Of a stretch of DNA of 64,000 nt, positions 38,349 to 46,624 are shown piece by piece. Source of the stretch: Rhodoblastus acidophilus (GTDB taxonomy: Bacteria; Pseudomonadota; Alphaproteobacteria; Rhizobiales; Beijerinckiaceae). The notes beneath the pieces were generated by a model. That model searched no databases and was not told the DNA's origin. It was given only the letters and a program-made list of their open reading frames with translations. The position numbers were made by a program, and so were the translations under genes. The stretch covers positions 1 through 64,000 of the forward strand of contig NZ_JAOQNX010000019.1 in the NCBI RefSeq assembly GCF_025961575.1, given 5' to 3'. Every line of letters begins with the position of its first letter. Position 1 is the stretch's first letter.

Positions 38349-39704
38349 ATGCAATATCAGACACAGAATATAGCCAAGACCTATTGGCTAGGGGCATTAT
38401 TGATCTTCGCCGTACAAGTCTCGTTCGGCCTGGTCGGCGGCCTCATCTACATCGCGCCCAATCTGCTGCCGGTTGAATATTTCCCGTTCAACATGGTGCG
38501 CATGATCCACACCAACGCCCTGATCGTCTGGCTGCTGCTGGGCTTCTTCGGCGCCGCCTATTATCTCATTCCGGAGGAATCCGAGCGTGAGATCTGGTCG
38601 CCCAAGCTGGCCTATGTCCAGTTTGCGATCTTCTTCCTCGGCGGCCTCTCGGCTGTTGTCGGCTACCTCTTCCACATCTATGCGGACAACGCCCGCTCCT
38701 ATCTGGAGCAGCCGGTGTGGATCAAGCTCGGCATCATCGTCGCGGCGCTGATCTTCCTGCTCAACATCAGCATGACCGTGCTGCAGGGCCGCAAGACCGC
38801 GATCACCAACGTCCTGCTGCTGGGCCTGTGGGGTATCGCGATCTTCTTCCTGTTCTCGCTCTACAATCCCGCCAACACCTCCGAAGACAAGATGTTCTGG
38901 TGGTATGTCGTCCATCTCTGGGTGGAAGGCACGTGGGAACTGGTGATGGCCTCGGTTCTGGCCTTCCTGATGCTGAAGATCACCGGCGTCGATCGTGAAG
39001 TCATCGAAAAGTGGCTCTACATCATCATCGCCACCGCTTTGTTCTCCGGCATTCTGGGAACCGGCCACCACTATTACTGGATCGGCGCTCCCGGCTACTG
39101 GCAGTGGATCGGCTCGATCTTCTCCTCGCTCGAAGTCGTCCCGTTCTTCGGCATGATGATCTTCTGCTTCGCCATGGTGTGGAAGGGTCGCCGCGACCAT
39201 CCGAACAAGGCCGCGATGATCTGGTCGCTGGGTTGCTCGGTGCTCGCCTTCTTCGGCGCTGGCGTGTGGGGCTTCCTGCACACGCTGCACGGCATCAACT
39301 TCTACACCCACGGCACGCAGGTGACGGCGGCTCACGGACATCTCGCCTTCTACGGCGCCTATGTCTGCCTGAACCTCGCCATCATGACCTACGCCTTCCC
39401 GTATCTGTTCAACCGCGCGCCCTACAACCAGGTCTTGAATATCGCCTCGTTCTGGATCACCAGCGCCGGCGTGGTGTTCATGACGGTGTCGCTCACCTTC
39501 GCGGGCGCTCTCGGCACGCACCTCGAGCGCGTGCAGGGCATGAGCTACATGGACGCGCAGGACCAGATCGGCCTGTTCTACCTGCTGCGCTTCGGCGGCG
39601 GCGTGGTGACGGTTTTGGGCGCCCTGCTGTTCATTTCCTCGCTGCTGCTGATGCCGCGCACGAAGACGGTCGTGACCGGCGCGATCCCTGCGGCTGCGGA
39701 ATAA
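38349..39704 (+). CDS. norB: Nitric oxide reductase catalytic subunit (cNor)
   Basis: Haem b/b3-FeB subunit that joins two NO molecules into N2O. The protein has 12 membrane helices. Metal and haem ligands are recognisable: the histidines in RMIHTNALIVWLLLGFFGAA and AAHGHLAFYGAYVCLNLAIM, HLWVEGTWEL with the catalytic glutamate, and GTGHHYYWIG. Length 451 is normal. The ATG at 38349 has AGGAGGG five bases upstream; a TTG just before it is not needed. A 208-base gap containing a repeat separates it from norQ. Confidence 0.96.
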   Translation: MQYQTQNIAKTYWLGALLIFAVQVSFGLVGGLIYIAPNLLPVEYFPFNMVRMIHTNALIVWLLLGFFGAAYYLIPEESEREIWSPKLAYVQFAIFFLGGLSAVVGYLFHIYADNARSYLEQPVWIKLGIIVAALIFLLNISMTVLQGRKTAITNVLLLGLWGIAIFFLFSLYNPANTSEDKMFWWYVVHLWVEGTWELVMASVLAFLMLKITGVDREVIEKWLYIIIATALFSGILGTGHHYYWIGAPGYWQWIGSIFSSLEVVPFFGMMIFCFAMVWKGRRDHPNKAAMIWSLGCSVLAFFGAGVWGFLHTLHGINFYTHGTQVTAAHGHLAFYGAYVCLNLAIMTYAFPYLFNRAPYNQVLNIASFWITSAGVVFMTVSLTFAGALGTHLERVQGMSYMDAQDQIGLFYLLRFGGGVVTVLGALLFISSLLLMPRTKTVVTGAIPAAAE

Positions 39705-39737
39705 CGAAATCGCCTCTCCCTGCGCCAGCAGGGGGAG

Positions 39738-39870
39738 CCCCTTCTCCCCTTGCGGGAGAAGGTGGCTCGCGCCCAAGGGCGCGAGACGGATGAGGGAGCG
39801 CCCGTCGCCAAGAACGAACCCCTCATCCGGCCCCTTCGGGGCCACCTTCTCCCGCAAGGGGAGAAGGGCG
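39738..39870. repeat. Family B inverted repeat between norB and norQ
   Basis: CCCTTCTCCCCTTGCGGGAG with AAGG (39739-39762) is exactly the reverse complement of 39845-39868. Between them lie GGTGGCTCGCGCCC, CGGATGAGGG and their partners. This is the common alphaproteobacterial element with GAGAAGGTG/CTTCTCCC arms, and it could form a long RNA stem in the nor message. Confidence 0.85.
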
Positions 39871-39912
39871 CCAACCACCGGCGCCCTTCTCTTCCCCAAA
39901 CGGAGCAAATCC

Positions 39913-40716
39913 ATGCATCTCGCCGCTGTCGCCGCACATCGCGAAATCCCGTTTTACCAGCCGCAGGGCCGCGAATGCGAAATCTTTGAAGCCGCCTTCC
40001 GCCGCCGCCTCCCCGTACTTCTCAAGGGCCCGACTGGTTGCGGCAAGACCCGCTTCGTCGCCCATATGGCGGCGAAACTGAACCTGACGCTGGACACCAT
40101 CGCCTGCCACGACGATCTCGCCGCCGCCGACCTCACCGGCCGCTATCTCATCAAGAACGACGAGACAGTGTGGTGCGATGGCCCGCTGACCCGGGCGGTG
40201 CGTCGAGGTGGAATTTGCTACCTCGACGAAGTCGTGGAGGCGCGCAAGGACGTCACCGTCGTCCTGCATCCGCTCACCGACGACCGCCGCATCCTGCCGC
40301 TCGACCGCACCGGCGAAACCCTTCACGCGCCCGACGATTTCATGCTCGTGATCTCCTACAACCCCGGCTATCAGTCGGTGCTGAAGACGCTGAAACCGTC
40401 CACCCGCCAACGTTTCGTCGCCATTTCCTTCGACTATCCCAACGCCGAAGCCGAGACTGAGATCGTCGCCCGTGAGACGGGGCTGGCGTCGGGCCAGTGC
40501 GCGCAACTGGTGCGATTGGCTGGCCGTTTGCGTGCGCTAAAAGGCCAGGATCTTGAAGAAGGCGCGTCCACCCGCCTGCTGGTCGCCTGCGCTAGCCTAA
40601 TGGCCGACGGCATGAAGCGCGAGGAAGCCATCGAGGCCGCGCTGATCGAACCGCTCACCGACGACATCGACGTCCGCGCCGGCTTGCGCGATCTGGTTCA
40701 GGTGACTTTGGGATAA
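39913..40716 (+). CDS. norQ: NorQ, MoxR-type AAA+ ATPase for NO reductase activation
   Basis: CbbQ/NirQ/NorQ ATPase that acts with NorD to mature the reductase, probably in FeB insertion. Walker A LKGPTGCGKTRFV (about residue 38-46), the GICYLDEVVEARKDV Walker B, and the sensor-1 asparagine in LVISYNPGYQSVLKTLKPST are present. The C-terminal CbbQ_C domain fits the remaining 80 residues. The start MHLAAVAAH at 39913 was chosen because the upstream frame is the repeat at 39738-39870. Length 267 is normal. Confidence 0.93.
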   Translation: MHLAAVAAHREIPFYQPQGRECEIFEAAFRRRLPVLLKGPTGCGKTRFVAHMAAKLNLTLDTIACHDDLAAADLTGRYLIKNDETVWCDGPLTRAVRRGGICYLDEVVEARKDVTVVLHPLTDDRRILPLDRTGETLHAPDDFMLVISYNPGYQSVLKTLKPSTRQRFVAISFDYPNAEAETEIVARETGLASGQCAQLVRLAGRLRALKGQDLEEGASTRLLVACASLMADGMKREEAIEAALIEPLTDDIDVRAGLRDLVQVTLG

Positions 40717-40734
40717 CGGACTGCTGAAGAAGCC

Positions 40735-40791
40735 GTGGACCGCCCCCGCCCTTCGAGACGCCCGCCAAGGCGGGCTCCTCAGGGTGAGGGC
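40735..40791 (-). repeat. Family A repeat between norQ and norD
   Basis: Reads on the minus strand as GCCCTCACCCTGAGGAGCCC, the hairpin GCCCGCCTTGGCGGGC and TCGAAGGGCGGGGGC. It differs from the copy at 2842-2900 at only a few positions in the loop. It is in the middle of the nor operon. Confidence 0.85.
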
Positions 40792-40806
40792 GACTCTGTT
40801 GATCCA

Positions 40807-40869
40807 TTGATCCCCTCATCGCTTCAGGAGGCGAGCAACGCTCGCCGTCTCGAAGCACGAGGGGATCAA
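40807..40869. repeat. Second palindromic element between norQ and norD
   Basis: TTGATCCCCTC (40807-40817) and GAGGGGATCAA (40859-40869) are perfect 11-base inverted ends around GGCGAGCAACGCTCGCC. CTGCTGAA at 40721-40728 and TTCAGCAG at 40881-40888 form a further outer pair, so the whole norQ-norD gap could fold. Confidence 0.8.
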
Positions 40870-40916
40870 CACACCCATTTTTCAGCAGCCTACCAAGGCG
40901 CTTTGGGGATGAAGCC

Positions 40917-42863
40917 ATGTCGTTCTTCCGCGCACTGAAGGAATCGAAATTCTGGGAGCCGGAAGAGGCGGTCGGAACTTTTTGGGACCGAACCGTCGAA
41001 AAGCTCGACACCGAGCCGCGCTACCCCGAGGCCGCGATCGCCCTCGCTTCGGTGAAGGGCTCGCTCGGCGTGCTGTTTCGCGGCCTCGGCGGCGAAGCGG
41101 GCGTGGAGATCAAGGCGGGCGGCGACGAGACGTCTGAGCATCGGCGCTCCTGGCTCAGGCGGCTGGCGCGCGAGACCGAGCGGGTAAAATCGGCGCGGTT
41201 CGACGGCGCCACCCTGTTCCTGCCGGCCGAACTCGACGTATTCCCGCAGGCGGACCTCAACCGAAAACTCTATCTCTGGCTGGCTGCGCTGGCGGTGGTC
41301 TCGACCCCGCCGCGCGACCTTTTTGATGATCCGCTGCAACGCGATATCGTGCGCCTGCGCTGCGCCCATCGCGACAGCGAAAAGGCGGTCGCCACCTTCC
41401 CCGGTCTGCGCAAGACACGCGACGAGCTTTACGCCGCCACGCTTTCGGCGCGTGTGCAATTAATGGCGCCACCTCTGGAAACCGAACTGGAACAATGGAT
41501 TCGCGCGCGGCTGGCGCAACAGCCGCTGCACATCGACACGCCCTTGCAGCGGGCGCTCGCCGGCGATTACGACGCCTTCGCCTCGCTCGCCGCCCCACCG
41601 AAATATCGCCCCTGTCGCCCGGTGCTGATGTGGGGCGAGCGCGCCGAAAAACCCGCGAGCGGCGGAGGCCGAAGCGAGGAAACGAACGAGCCCGGCGGCG
41701 GCGCCTCGGAAGGCTCGGAGGAAACAAAAAAAGCCAAGCGCCAGAAGGCCGACCAAACCGAGCGAAAAGATTCGCTGCTGCTCTATCGCTTCGAATCGCT
41801 GCTGTCGTTCGGCGACTTCATGAACCTCAATCGCCATGTCGAGGATGAGGACGAAGACAACGCCAAGAAGGCGGCGCAGGACGCCGAGCGGATTGACGTC
41901 TCGCAACATGGCAAGAAGCCGAAAACCCGCCTCAAGTTCGATCTCGACCTCGCGCCCGAGGACGGAGACCGGGAAAAATTCTCCGGAAAATTCGTCTATC
42001 CCGAATGGGATTGGAAAAAGGGGATTTTGGCGCCCGATCAGGCGCGCATCCTTGAAAACATCGCCGAGGAGGCGTCGCAAGGCCTGATGCTCGACGCCGG
42101 CGCGAAAAAGCGCATCAACGCCGCGAAAAAGCAGTTCGAGACGCTGCGGCCCAGGCGCCGCGTGCTGGGCCGGCAGATCGAGGGCAACGAACTCGACCTC
42201 GACGAAGTCGTTCGCGCCGTGAGCGACCGCCGCGCCGGCGGCGTATCCAGCGACCGGCTCTATCGCGACGCGCGCAACGACGAGCGCGATCTCGCCGTCG
42301 CCGTGCTGTTCGACGCCTCGCGCTCCACCGAGAGCGCCGTGCATGGCCGCGCAGTGATCGCGGTGGCGCGCGAGGCGCTCGTCGCTTTGGCGCGCGGCCT
42401 CGACGCCTGCGGCGACGACCTCGCCCTCTACGCCTTCTCCTCGCTCAAGCGCGAAAAGGTGTTTTTTGACATCTGCAAGGATTTCGACGAACCGTTCGGC
42501 CCCCGCGTCGACGCCCGCATCGCGGGGCTGAAACCCGGTTTCTACACCCGCATCGGCGCCGCGATACGCCACGCGTCAAAAAAGCTGTCGCAGCGCCCGA
42601 ACGCCCGCAAACTGCTGCTGGTGATCAGCGACGGCAAGCCCAACGACCTCGACCATTATGAGGGCCGCTACGGCGTCGAGGACACCCGCCATGCGGTGCA
42701 GGAGGCGAGGCGGAGCGGGCAAAGCGTGTTCTGCGTGGCCATCGAAAGCCAGATGCGCGCCAGCCTCCCCCACCTGTTCGGCCCCGCGGGATTTTCCCTG
42801 GTGTCGCAGCCGGAAAAACTCAGCGTTGCCCTGCCCGCCATCTACCGGCATCTCGTGGGGTGA
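40917..42863 (+). CDS. norD: NorD, von Willebrand factor A protein for NO reductase activation
   Basis: Partner of NorQ in activating cNor. The C-terminal VWA domain (from about residue 460) has the metal-dependent motif LFDASRSTE and a later KLLLVISDGKPNDL. The N-terminal 350 residues are variable and include a very basic/acidic stretch around 240-285 (EETKKAKRQKADQTERKDS). The 648-residue length is typical of NorD. It closes the nor operon and converges on rnfB, with about 100 bases and a small palindrome between. Confidence 0.92.
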   Translation: MSFFRALKESKFWEPEEAVGTFWDRTVEKLDTEPRYPEAAIALASVKGSLGVLFRGLGGEAGVEIKAGGDETSEHRRSWLRRLARETERVKSARFDGATLFLPAELDVFPQADLNRKLYLWLAALAVVSTPPRDLFDDPLQRDIVRLRCAHRDSEKAVATFPGLRKTRDELYAATLSARVQLMAPPLETELEQWIRARLAQQPLHIDTPLQRALAGDYDAFASLAAPPKYRPCRPVLMWGERAEKPASGGGRSEETNEPGGGASEGSEETKKAKRQKADQTERKDSLLLYRFESLLSFGDFMNLNRHVEDEDEDNAKKAAQDAERIDVSQHGKKPKTRLKFDLDLAPEDGDREKFSGKFVYPEWDWKKGILAPDQARILENIAEEASQGLMLDAGAKKRINAAKKQFETLRPRRRVLGRQIEGNELDLDEVVRAVSDRRAGGVSSDRLYRDARNDERDLAVAVLFDASRSTESAVHGRAVIAVAREALVALARGLDACGDDLALYAFSSLKREKVFFDICKDFDEPFGPRVDARIAGLKPGFYTRIGAAIRHASKKLSQRPNARKLLLVISDGKPNDLDHYEGRYGVEDTRHAVQEARRSGQSVFCVAIESQMRASLPHLFGPAGFSLVSQPEKLSVALPAIYRHLVG

Positions 42864-42920
42864 ACCAACACGCGGCGCCACTATGCGAACTGCCGAGGAT
42901 GGCCCCCGGCGGGCTGGCGT

Positions 42921-42949
42921 GGATGCCCGGCACAAGGCCGGGCATGACG
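42921..42949. repeat. Intergenic palindrome, family C, between norD and rnfB
   Basis: ATGCCCGGC (42923-42931) and GCCGGGCAT (42937-42945) flank ACAAG, with the ATGACG ending shared with 12424-12465. It lies between two convergent operons and could terminate transcription from both sides. Confidence 0.7.
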
Positions 42950-42965
42950 TCTGTCAGTTGACCGA

Positions 42966-43859
42966 CTAAACCCCGGCCTTCAGCGGCAGGTCGTCATGGC
43001 GGAGAATCTTTTTCGCCGCCGCGCCGCGCTGCGGAATACCCTTGTCGTCGTACCAGACAATGGCGCCGGTGGCGCAGCGGTCGATGAACTCGCGCTTGCC
43101 TTCGCCGATGCGGGCGATGTCGATCTCGACGAGATTGTCGCGCACGGTGAGCAGGCCGGGAGGCGCGTCGGCGACGCACTTGCCGCAGGCGGTGCAGGCC
43201 ACTTCGCAAGCGGCCTCGGCGAGGTCGCCCTCAGCGCGGCTCTTGCACGCCACCCAAAGCTTGTCCTTGACCAGGGCCAGAGCGAACAAACCCTTGGGGC
43301 AAGCGGTGACGCAATCGTTGCAGGCGGTGCACTTTTCCTGGTCCACCACCGGCAAGCCGTGGTCGTCGAGCGTGATCGCGCCCTGCAAACAGACCGTGGC
43401 GCAATCGCCGAGGCCCAGACAGCCCCAGCCGCATTCCTTGCCGCCGCCGCTGACCACCGCCGCCGCGCGGCAGGTGGACAGGCCGACATATTTCGCGCGC
43501 AAAAAGGCGACGTGACGCCCTCCAGCGCAGGCGAGCCGCGCCACACGCTTGTCCACCGCGCCGGCTTCGACGCCGAGATAGTGGGCAATGGCGCCGATCT
43601 GCGCCGGGCTGCTCACGGTGCAGCGCGCCGCGACCACTTCGCCCAAAACCAGCTTTTCCGCGAAATCGCGGCAGCCGGCGAGACCGCAGGCGCCGCAATT
43701 GCTCTTGGGCAGCAGCCCGTCGACTTCCTCGATGCGCGGGTCCTCGTAGACGAACAGCTTTCGGTTCGCCAAGGCCAGCATCAGCGCCAGCAAACCGCCG
43801 AGCCCGGCCATGAAGACGCCGGCCATGCCGACGACGCCCAACTGCCCTAACTGCTCCAC
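42966..43859 (-). CDS. rnfB: Rnf complex ferredoxin-type subunit RnfB (long form)
   Basis: Iron-sulfur subunit of the Rnf ferredoxin:NAD oxidoreductase, an ion-translocating membrane complex. An N-terminal helix (about 8-32) is followed by the Fe-S motif CGACGLAGC (residues 55-63) with a fourth Cys 16 residues later, then CGWGCLGLGDCATVC, CTACNDCVTACPKG, and a further C...CEVACTACGKC. At 297 residues it is longer than the roughly 190-residue R. capsulatus/E. coli form, as in clostridial-type RnfB. The final cluster region is incomplete: ADAPPG and IDIARIGEGK replace expected Cys ligands. It is the last gene of the operon. Confidence 0.92.
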   Translation of the reverse strand: MEQLGQLGVVGMAGVFMAGLGGLLALMLALANRKLFVYEDPRIEEVDGLLPKSNCGACGLAGCRDFAEKLVLGEVVAARCTVSSPAQIGAIAHYLGVEAGAVDKRVARLACAGGRHVAFLRAKYVGLSTCRAAAVVSGGGKECGWGCLGLGDCATVCLQGAITLDDHGLPVVDQEKCTACNDCVTACPKGLFALALVKDKLWVACKSRAEGDLAEAACEVACTACGKCVADAPPGLLTVRDNLVEIDIARIGEGKREFIDRCATGAIVWYDDKGIPQRGAAAKKILRHDDLPLKAGV

Positions 43860-43872
43860 GAAACCATCCTCC

Positions 43873-44883
43873 TCAGGCGCTCAGCGCCGGCAGGCCCGGC
43901 GTCTGCCAACGCTGGCCGTTCTTTCCGATGAGAAGCGCATCCACGCCCGGCAGGGTCGCTGCCAACGCCAGCGAGCGCTCCGCGCCCAGCACCATGAAGG
44001 CGGTGGACAGGCCGTCGGCCTGCAAGGCGGTCGGCGCCAGCACCGACGTGCTCGCCAGCTCCAACGGCGAATGGCCGGTCTTCGGATCGAAAATGTGGTG
44101 GTTGACGAAATCGGGCGTGAACCAGGTCTCGTAGTCGCCCGAGGTCGCCAGCGCGCGCCCGTCCATGCCGAGCCGCGCCGTCAGCTTTTCGGCATCGCGC
44201 GGGTCCTGCACGCCGAGCACCCATGGCTTGTCGTTCTGCTTGCGGCCGAGCGTGTCGAACTCGCCCGCATCGATCAGCGCATGCTCGATCCCGTGGCGGC
44301 GCACCGCCAGCAGCGCGCGGTCGGCGGCATAGCCCTGCGCCACGCCGTTCAGCGTGAGCGCCATGCCGGGGCGACGCAGCCGCACGGCCTCGTCGGACAC
44401 GTCGAGGTCGCGCCAGCCCACCAGGGCGTTGGCGTCGCGAACCGTCTCGGCGGACGGAAGCCCGCCTTGCGCCTTGGCCTGGGTGAACGCATCCCACAGC
44501 GGCTGCACGGTGACGTCGAAGCCGCCGCCGGTGCGGTCGGCCAAATCCTGCGAATAGCGAAGAACTTCGACAAAGCGGGGGTCGGGCGCCGAAAGCGCGC
44601 CGGCGCGGTTGAGCGCAACCACCTGGCTGTCGTCGCGATACAGGCTCATCACCTTGTCGACGCCCTGCACTTCCGCGAGGGCGTCCGCCAGCGCGGCTTT
44701 CGCGCGCGCCTCGTCGGTGTCCAGCACCAGCAGCGACACCTTTGTGCCGAGCGCACGGCCCGAGAGGCTAAAAGGCTTGAGTTCGCGGGCATGGGCGACG
44801 GAGGCCACGGCGCCAAATCCGGCGAGCGCGGCCACCGAGCCGAGGCCCAGCGACGACCAGATCATCTTGCGGCGGTTCAACAT
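43873..44883 (-). CDS. apbE: FAD:protein FMN transferase
   Basis: ApbE covalently attaches FMN through a phosphoester bond to threonine in RnfD and RnfG. The N-terminus MLNRRKMIWSSLGLG looks like a twin-arginine or Sec signal, so the mature enzyme acts in the periplasm where the target domains are. Conserved motifs are MGTKVSLLVL-like opening ALGTKVSLLV, TGGGFDVTVQPLWDAF, and the metal/FAD-binding DGLSTAFMVLGAERSL. Length 336 is normal. Its place between the reductase-like gene and rnfB ties it to maturation of this Rnf complex. Confidence 0.93.
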   Translation of the reverse strand: MLNRRKMIWSSLGLGSVAALAGFGAVASVAHARELKPFSLSGRALGTKVSLLVLDTDEARAKAALADALAEVQGVDKVMSLYRDDSQVVALNRAGALSAPDPRFVEVLRYSQDLADRTGGGFDVTVQPLWDAFTQAKAQGGLPSAETVRDANALVGWRDLDVSDEAVRLRRPGMALTLNGVAQGYAADRALLAVRRHGIEHALIDAGEFDTLGRKQNDKPWVLGVQDPRDAEKLTARLGMDGRALATSGDYETWFTPDFVNHHIFDPKTGHSPLELASTSVLAPTALQADGLSTAFMVLGAERSLALAATLPGVDALLIGKNGQRWQTPGLPALSA

Positions 44884-44904
44884 TCGAAAACTCCGGATTC
44901 CGGC

Positions 44905-45756
44905 TCAATACAAAACTTCGTGCCAGCGGCCCTGCGCCTTGAGCTGCGCGCAGCGCGCCTCCCAAGCCTCGGCGGACCCTACGACCTGCGCCATCGCCTT
45001 GTCCACCAGCGGCAACAAGGCTTCGGGCCCGGCAAGGAACACGTTTGTGCGCGCGTCCTGGACCATGGACCAGACCTCGCCGGCATGAGCGACGAGAGCA
45101 AGATCCAGCGCCGGCGGCGCGTCGAAGGCGGGACGCGGGCTCACGGAGGCGAAGGCCTTGAAGGTCGGCTGATCGTAATACAGCCCGAAATCGTCGTTTT
45201 CCTTGTTCTGGTAGAGCATTTCCAGGCCGCTGCGCGCGCCGTGGAACAGCATCACCGGGCCCTTCCAGCCGCCCAACTCGTCGTAGATGCGGCGCACGAG
45301 GCCGCGGAACGGGGCGACGCCGGTGCCCATGCCGATCATCAGCAACGGCGCCTCGCGGTCTTCCGGAATCGGGAAGGGATGGCCGATCGGTCCCGTGAAC
45401 TCGATCTCCCCGCCGAGCGGCAGGTTGCACAAATGGTTGGAGGCCACGCCGTCGTAGCGCTCACCATTGAATTCGTCGATCACATGGCAGCGGCGCACCA
45501 ACAGATTGAGGCCGATGCGTCCGCCCAGCGCCGGCTCCAGATCGGCGATGGAATAGAGGCGCTCGTGATAGCGCTGGCCGAACTGGCCGGGCGCGCGCAC
45601 CCGCAGGCATTGGCCGACGCGACCATTAAAAGAGTCGTCGATGGCGAAGCGCAGGCGGCGCACGTCTTCGCGCGATTCCGGCGCGGTGATGCGGTCGTTG
45701 GACACCAGCGTCGCGCGCCAGAGCCGGGAGTCCTCGGCCGAGGTGGAGAGGGTCAT
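44905..45756 (-). CDS. Ferredoxin-NADP(+) reductase-like flavoprotein (plant-type fold)
   Basis: Likely moves electrons between a ferredoxin and NADP(H). The FAD-binding domain contains RLYSIADLE (about 66-74), and the NAD(P) domain has MIGMGTGVAPFRGLVRRIYD (about 150-170). The C-terminal ending RWHEVLY resembles the aromatic tail of plant/PetH-type reductases. Length 283 is the soluble, two-domain size. Its presence inside an rnf operon is unusual (the R. capsulatus operon has none), suggesting that Rnf and pyruvate:ferredoxin oxidoreductase share a ferredoxin pool with NADP. Specificity for NADP is inferred. Confidence 0.85.
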   Translation of the reverse strand: MTLSTSAEDSRLWRATLVSNDRITAPESREDVRRLRFAIDDSFNGRVGQCLRVRAPGQFGQRYHERLYSIADLEPALGGRIGLNLLVRRCHVIDEFNGERYDGVASNHLCNLPLGGEIEFTGPIGHPFPIPEDREAPLLMIGMGTGVAPFRGLVRRIYDELGGWKGPVMLFHGARSGLEMLYQNKENDDFGLYYDQPTFKAFASVSPRPAFDAPPALDLALVAHAGEVWSMVQDARTNVFLAGPEALLPLVDKAMAQVVGSAEAWEARCAQLKAQGRWHEVLY

Positions 45757-45771
45757 GGACGGCTCCTGAAT

Positions 45772-46041
45772 TCAGTTCGCAAGAGGTTTGATTTCGACGG
45801 CGGCGCCGGGCTTGCAGGAGGTGTTCGAACACCCTTCGCAGCCCTCGGGCTTTTTCGCCACCGGCTTTTCGGCCAGCGGCGAGGGCGCATGGCCGACGCC
45901 GCCGCAGCCGCCGCCGACCAAGCGCAGCGGGCCCGCCTCGGGATGCAGCTCCGCGACGTGGCGCGCCATGCGCTGCACCTGGATCCAGCCCAGCAGCAGC
46001 GCCAGCAGCAGAGTCGCGGCGGCGGTCACCTGGATCAGCAT
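45772..46041 (-). CDS. Small Cys-rich membrane protein in the rnf operon
   Basis: Unrecognised 89-residue protein. Residues 3-20 form one hydrophobic helix, followed by a short basic/acidic linker and a C-terminal region with C46 (GGGCGG), C68, C71 and C76 (GCEGCSNTSC). The arrangement of one membrane helix plus a Cys cluster resembles FeoB-associated Cys-rich proteins and the NqrM maturation factor of Na-NQR, though the motif spacing matches neither exactly. It is placed between rnfA and the reductase gene, one base after the rnfA stop, so translation is probably coupled. Fe-S or metal handling for Rnf assembly is a guess. Confidence 0.75.
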   Translation of the reverse strand: MLIQVTAAATLLLALLLGWIQVQRMARHVAELHPEAGPLRLVGGGCGGVGHAPSPLAEKPVAKKPEGCEGCSNTSCKPGAAVEIKPLAN

Positions 46042-46042
46042 G

Positions 46043-46624
46043 TCAGCCCCCCAGTCCCGCAAAGCCCATGAAGGCCAGCGACAGCACGCCCGCCAGCATC
46101 AGCACCAGCACGGTGCCCTGAACCGCCTCGGGCACGTCGGCGAGTTCGACGCGCTCGCGCACGCTGGCGAGCAACGTCAGGGCCAGAGTGAAGCCGACGC
46201 CGCCGCCGATGGCGAAGGTGAGCGATTGCATGAAGTCATAGTCGCGCGCCGTCTGGAACAGGGCGACGCCAAGCACGGCGCAATTGGTGGTGATCAGCGG
46301 CAGATAGATGCCAAGCGCCCTAAACAGCGGCGGGTAGTGCTTTTTGACATACATTTCAACGAGCTGCACCGCCGAGGCGATCACCACGATGTAGCAGATC
46401 AGCCGCAGGAACTCCAAATGCGCCAACCCCAGCACCCAGTTCAGCAGATAGGCGCTGAGCGAGGCGATGATGATGACGAATGTGGTGGCGAGACCCAGCG
46501 GGAACGCCACGGCGACGCTGTGGGTGACGCCGAGAAACGGACACATGCCCAGAAACATCGCCAGGACGAAATTGCCCGACAGGATGGTTGTCAGAAGGAT
46601 CTGGGCGAGGGACTCACGCGCCAT
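46043..46624 (-). CDS. rnfA: Rnf complex membrane subunit RnfA
   Basis: Six-helix integral subunit, paralogous to RnfE, that contributes to the ion channel and a membrane Fe-S site. The motifs GMCPFLGVTHSVAVAFPLGL, VIIASLSAYLLNWVLG, LPLITTNCAVLGVALFQTAR and GFTLALTLLASVRERVEL are characteristic; the NC in TTNCAVLG is the conserved cysteine. Length 193 is exactly typical. It overlaps rnfE by 11 bases. Confidence 0.95.
   Translation of the reverse strand: MARESLAQILLTTILSGNFVLAMFLGMCPFLGVTHSVAVAFPLGLATTFVIIIASLSAYLLNWVLGLAHLEFLRLICYIVVIASAVQLVEMYVKKHYPPLFRALGIYLPLITTNCAVLGVALFQTARDYDFMQSLTFAIGGGVGFTLALTLLASVRERVELADVPEAVQGTVLVLMLAGVLSLAFMGFAGLGG

Noticed and set aside
39738-39870. CRISPR-like spacing of repeats between norB and norQ
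   Set aside because: Only two arms, inverted rather than direct, and no regular spacers; it is a palindromic intergenic element.
38397-39914. 505-codon minus-strand frame opposite norB and the family B repeat
   Set aside because: Antisense of a clear norB gene with low-complexity His/Glu/Gln-rich product.
42864-42965. tRNA gene in the norD-rnfB gap
   Set aside because: The only structure is a short palindrome; no cloverleaf arms or TTCGA arm can be built.
43810-46071. 753-codon plus-strand frame across apbE and the reductase gene
   Set aside because: Shadow of three recognised minus-strand genes; no domain is recognisable.
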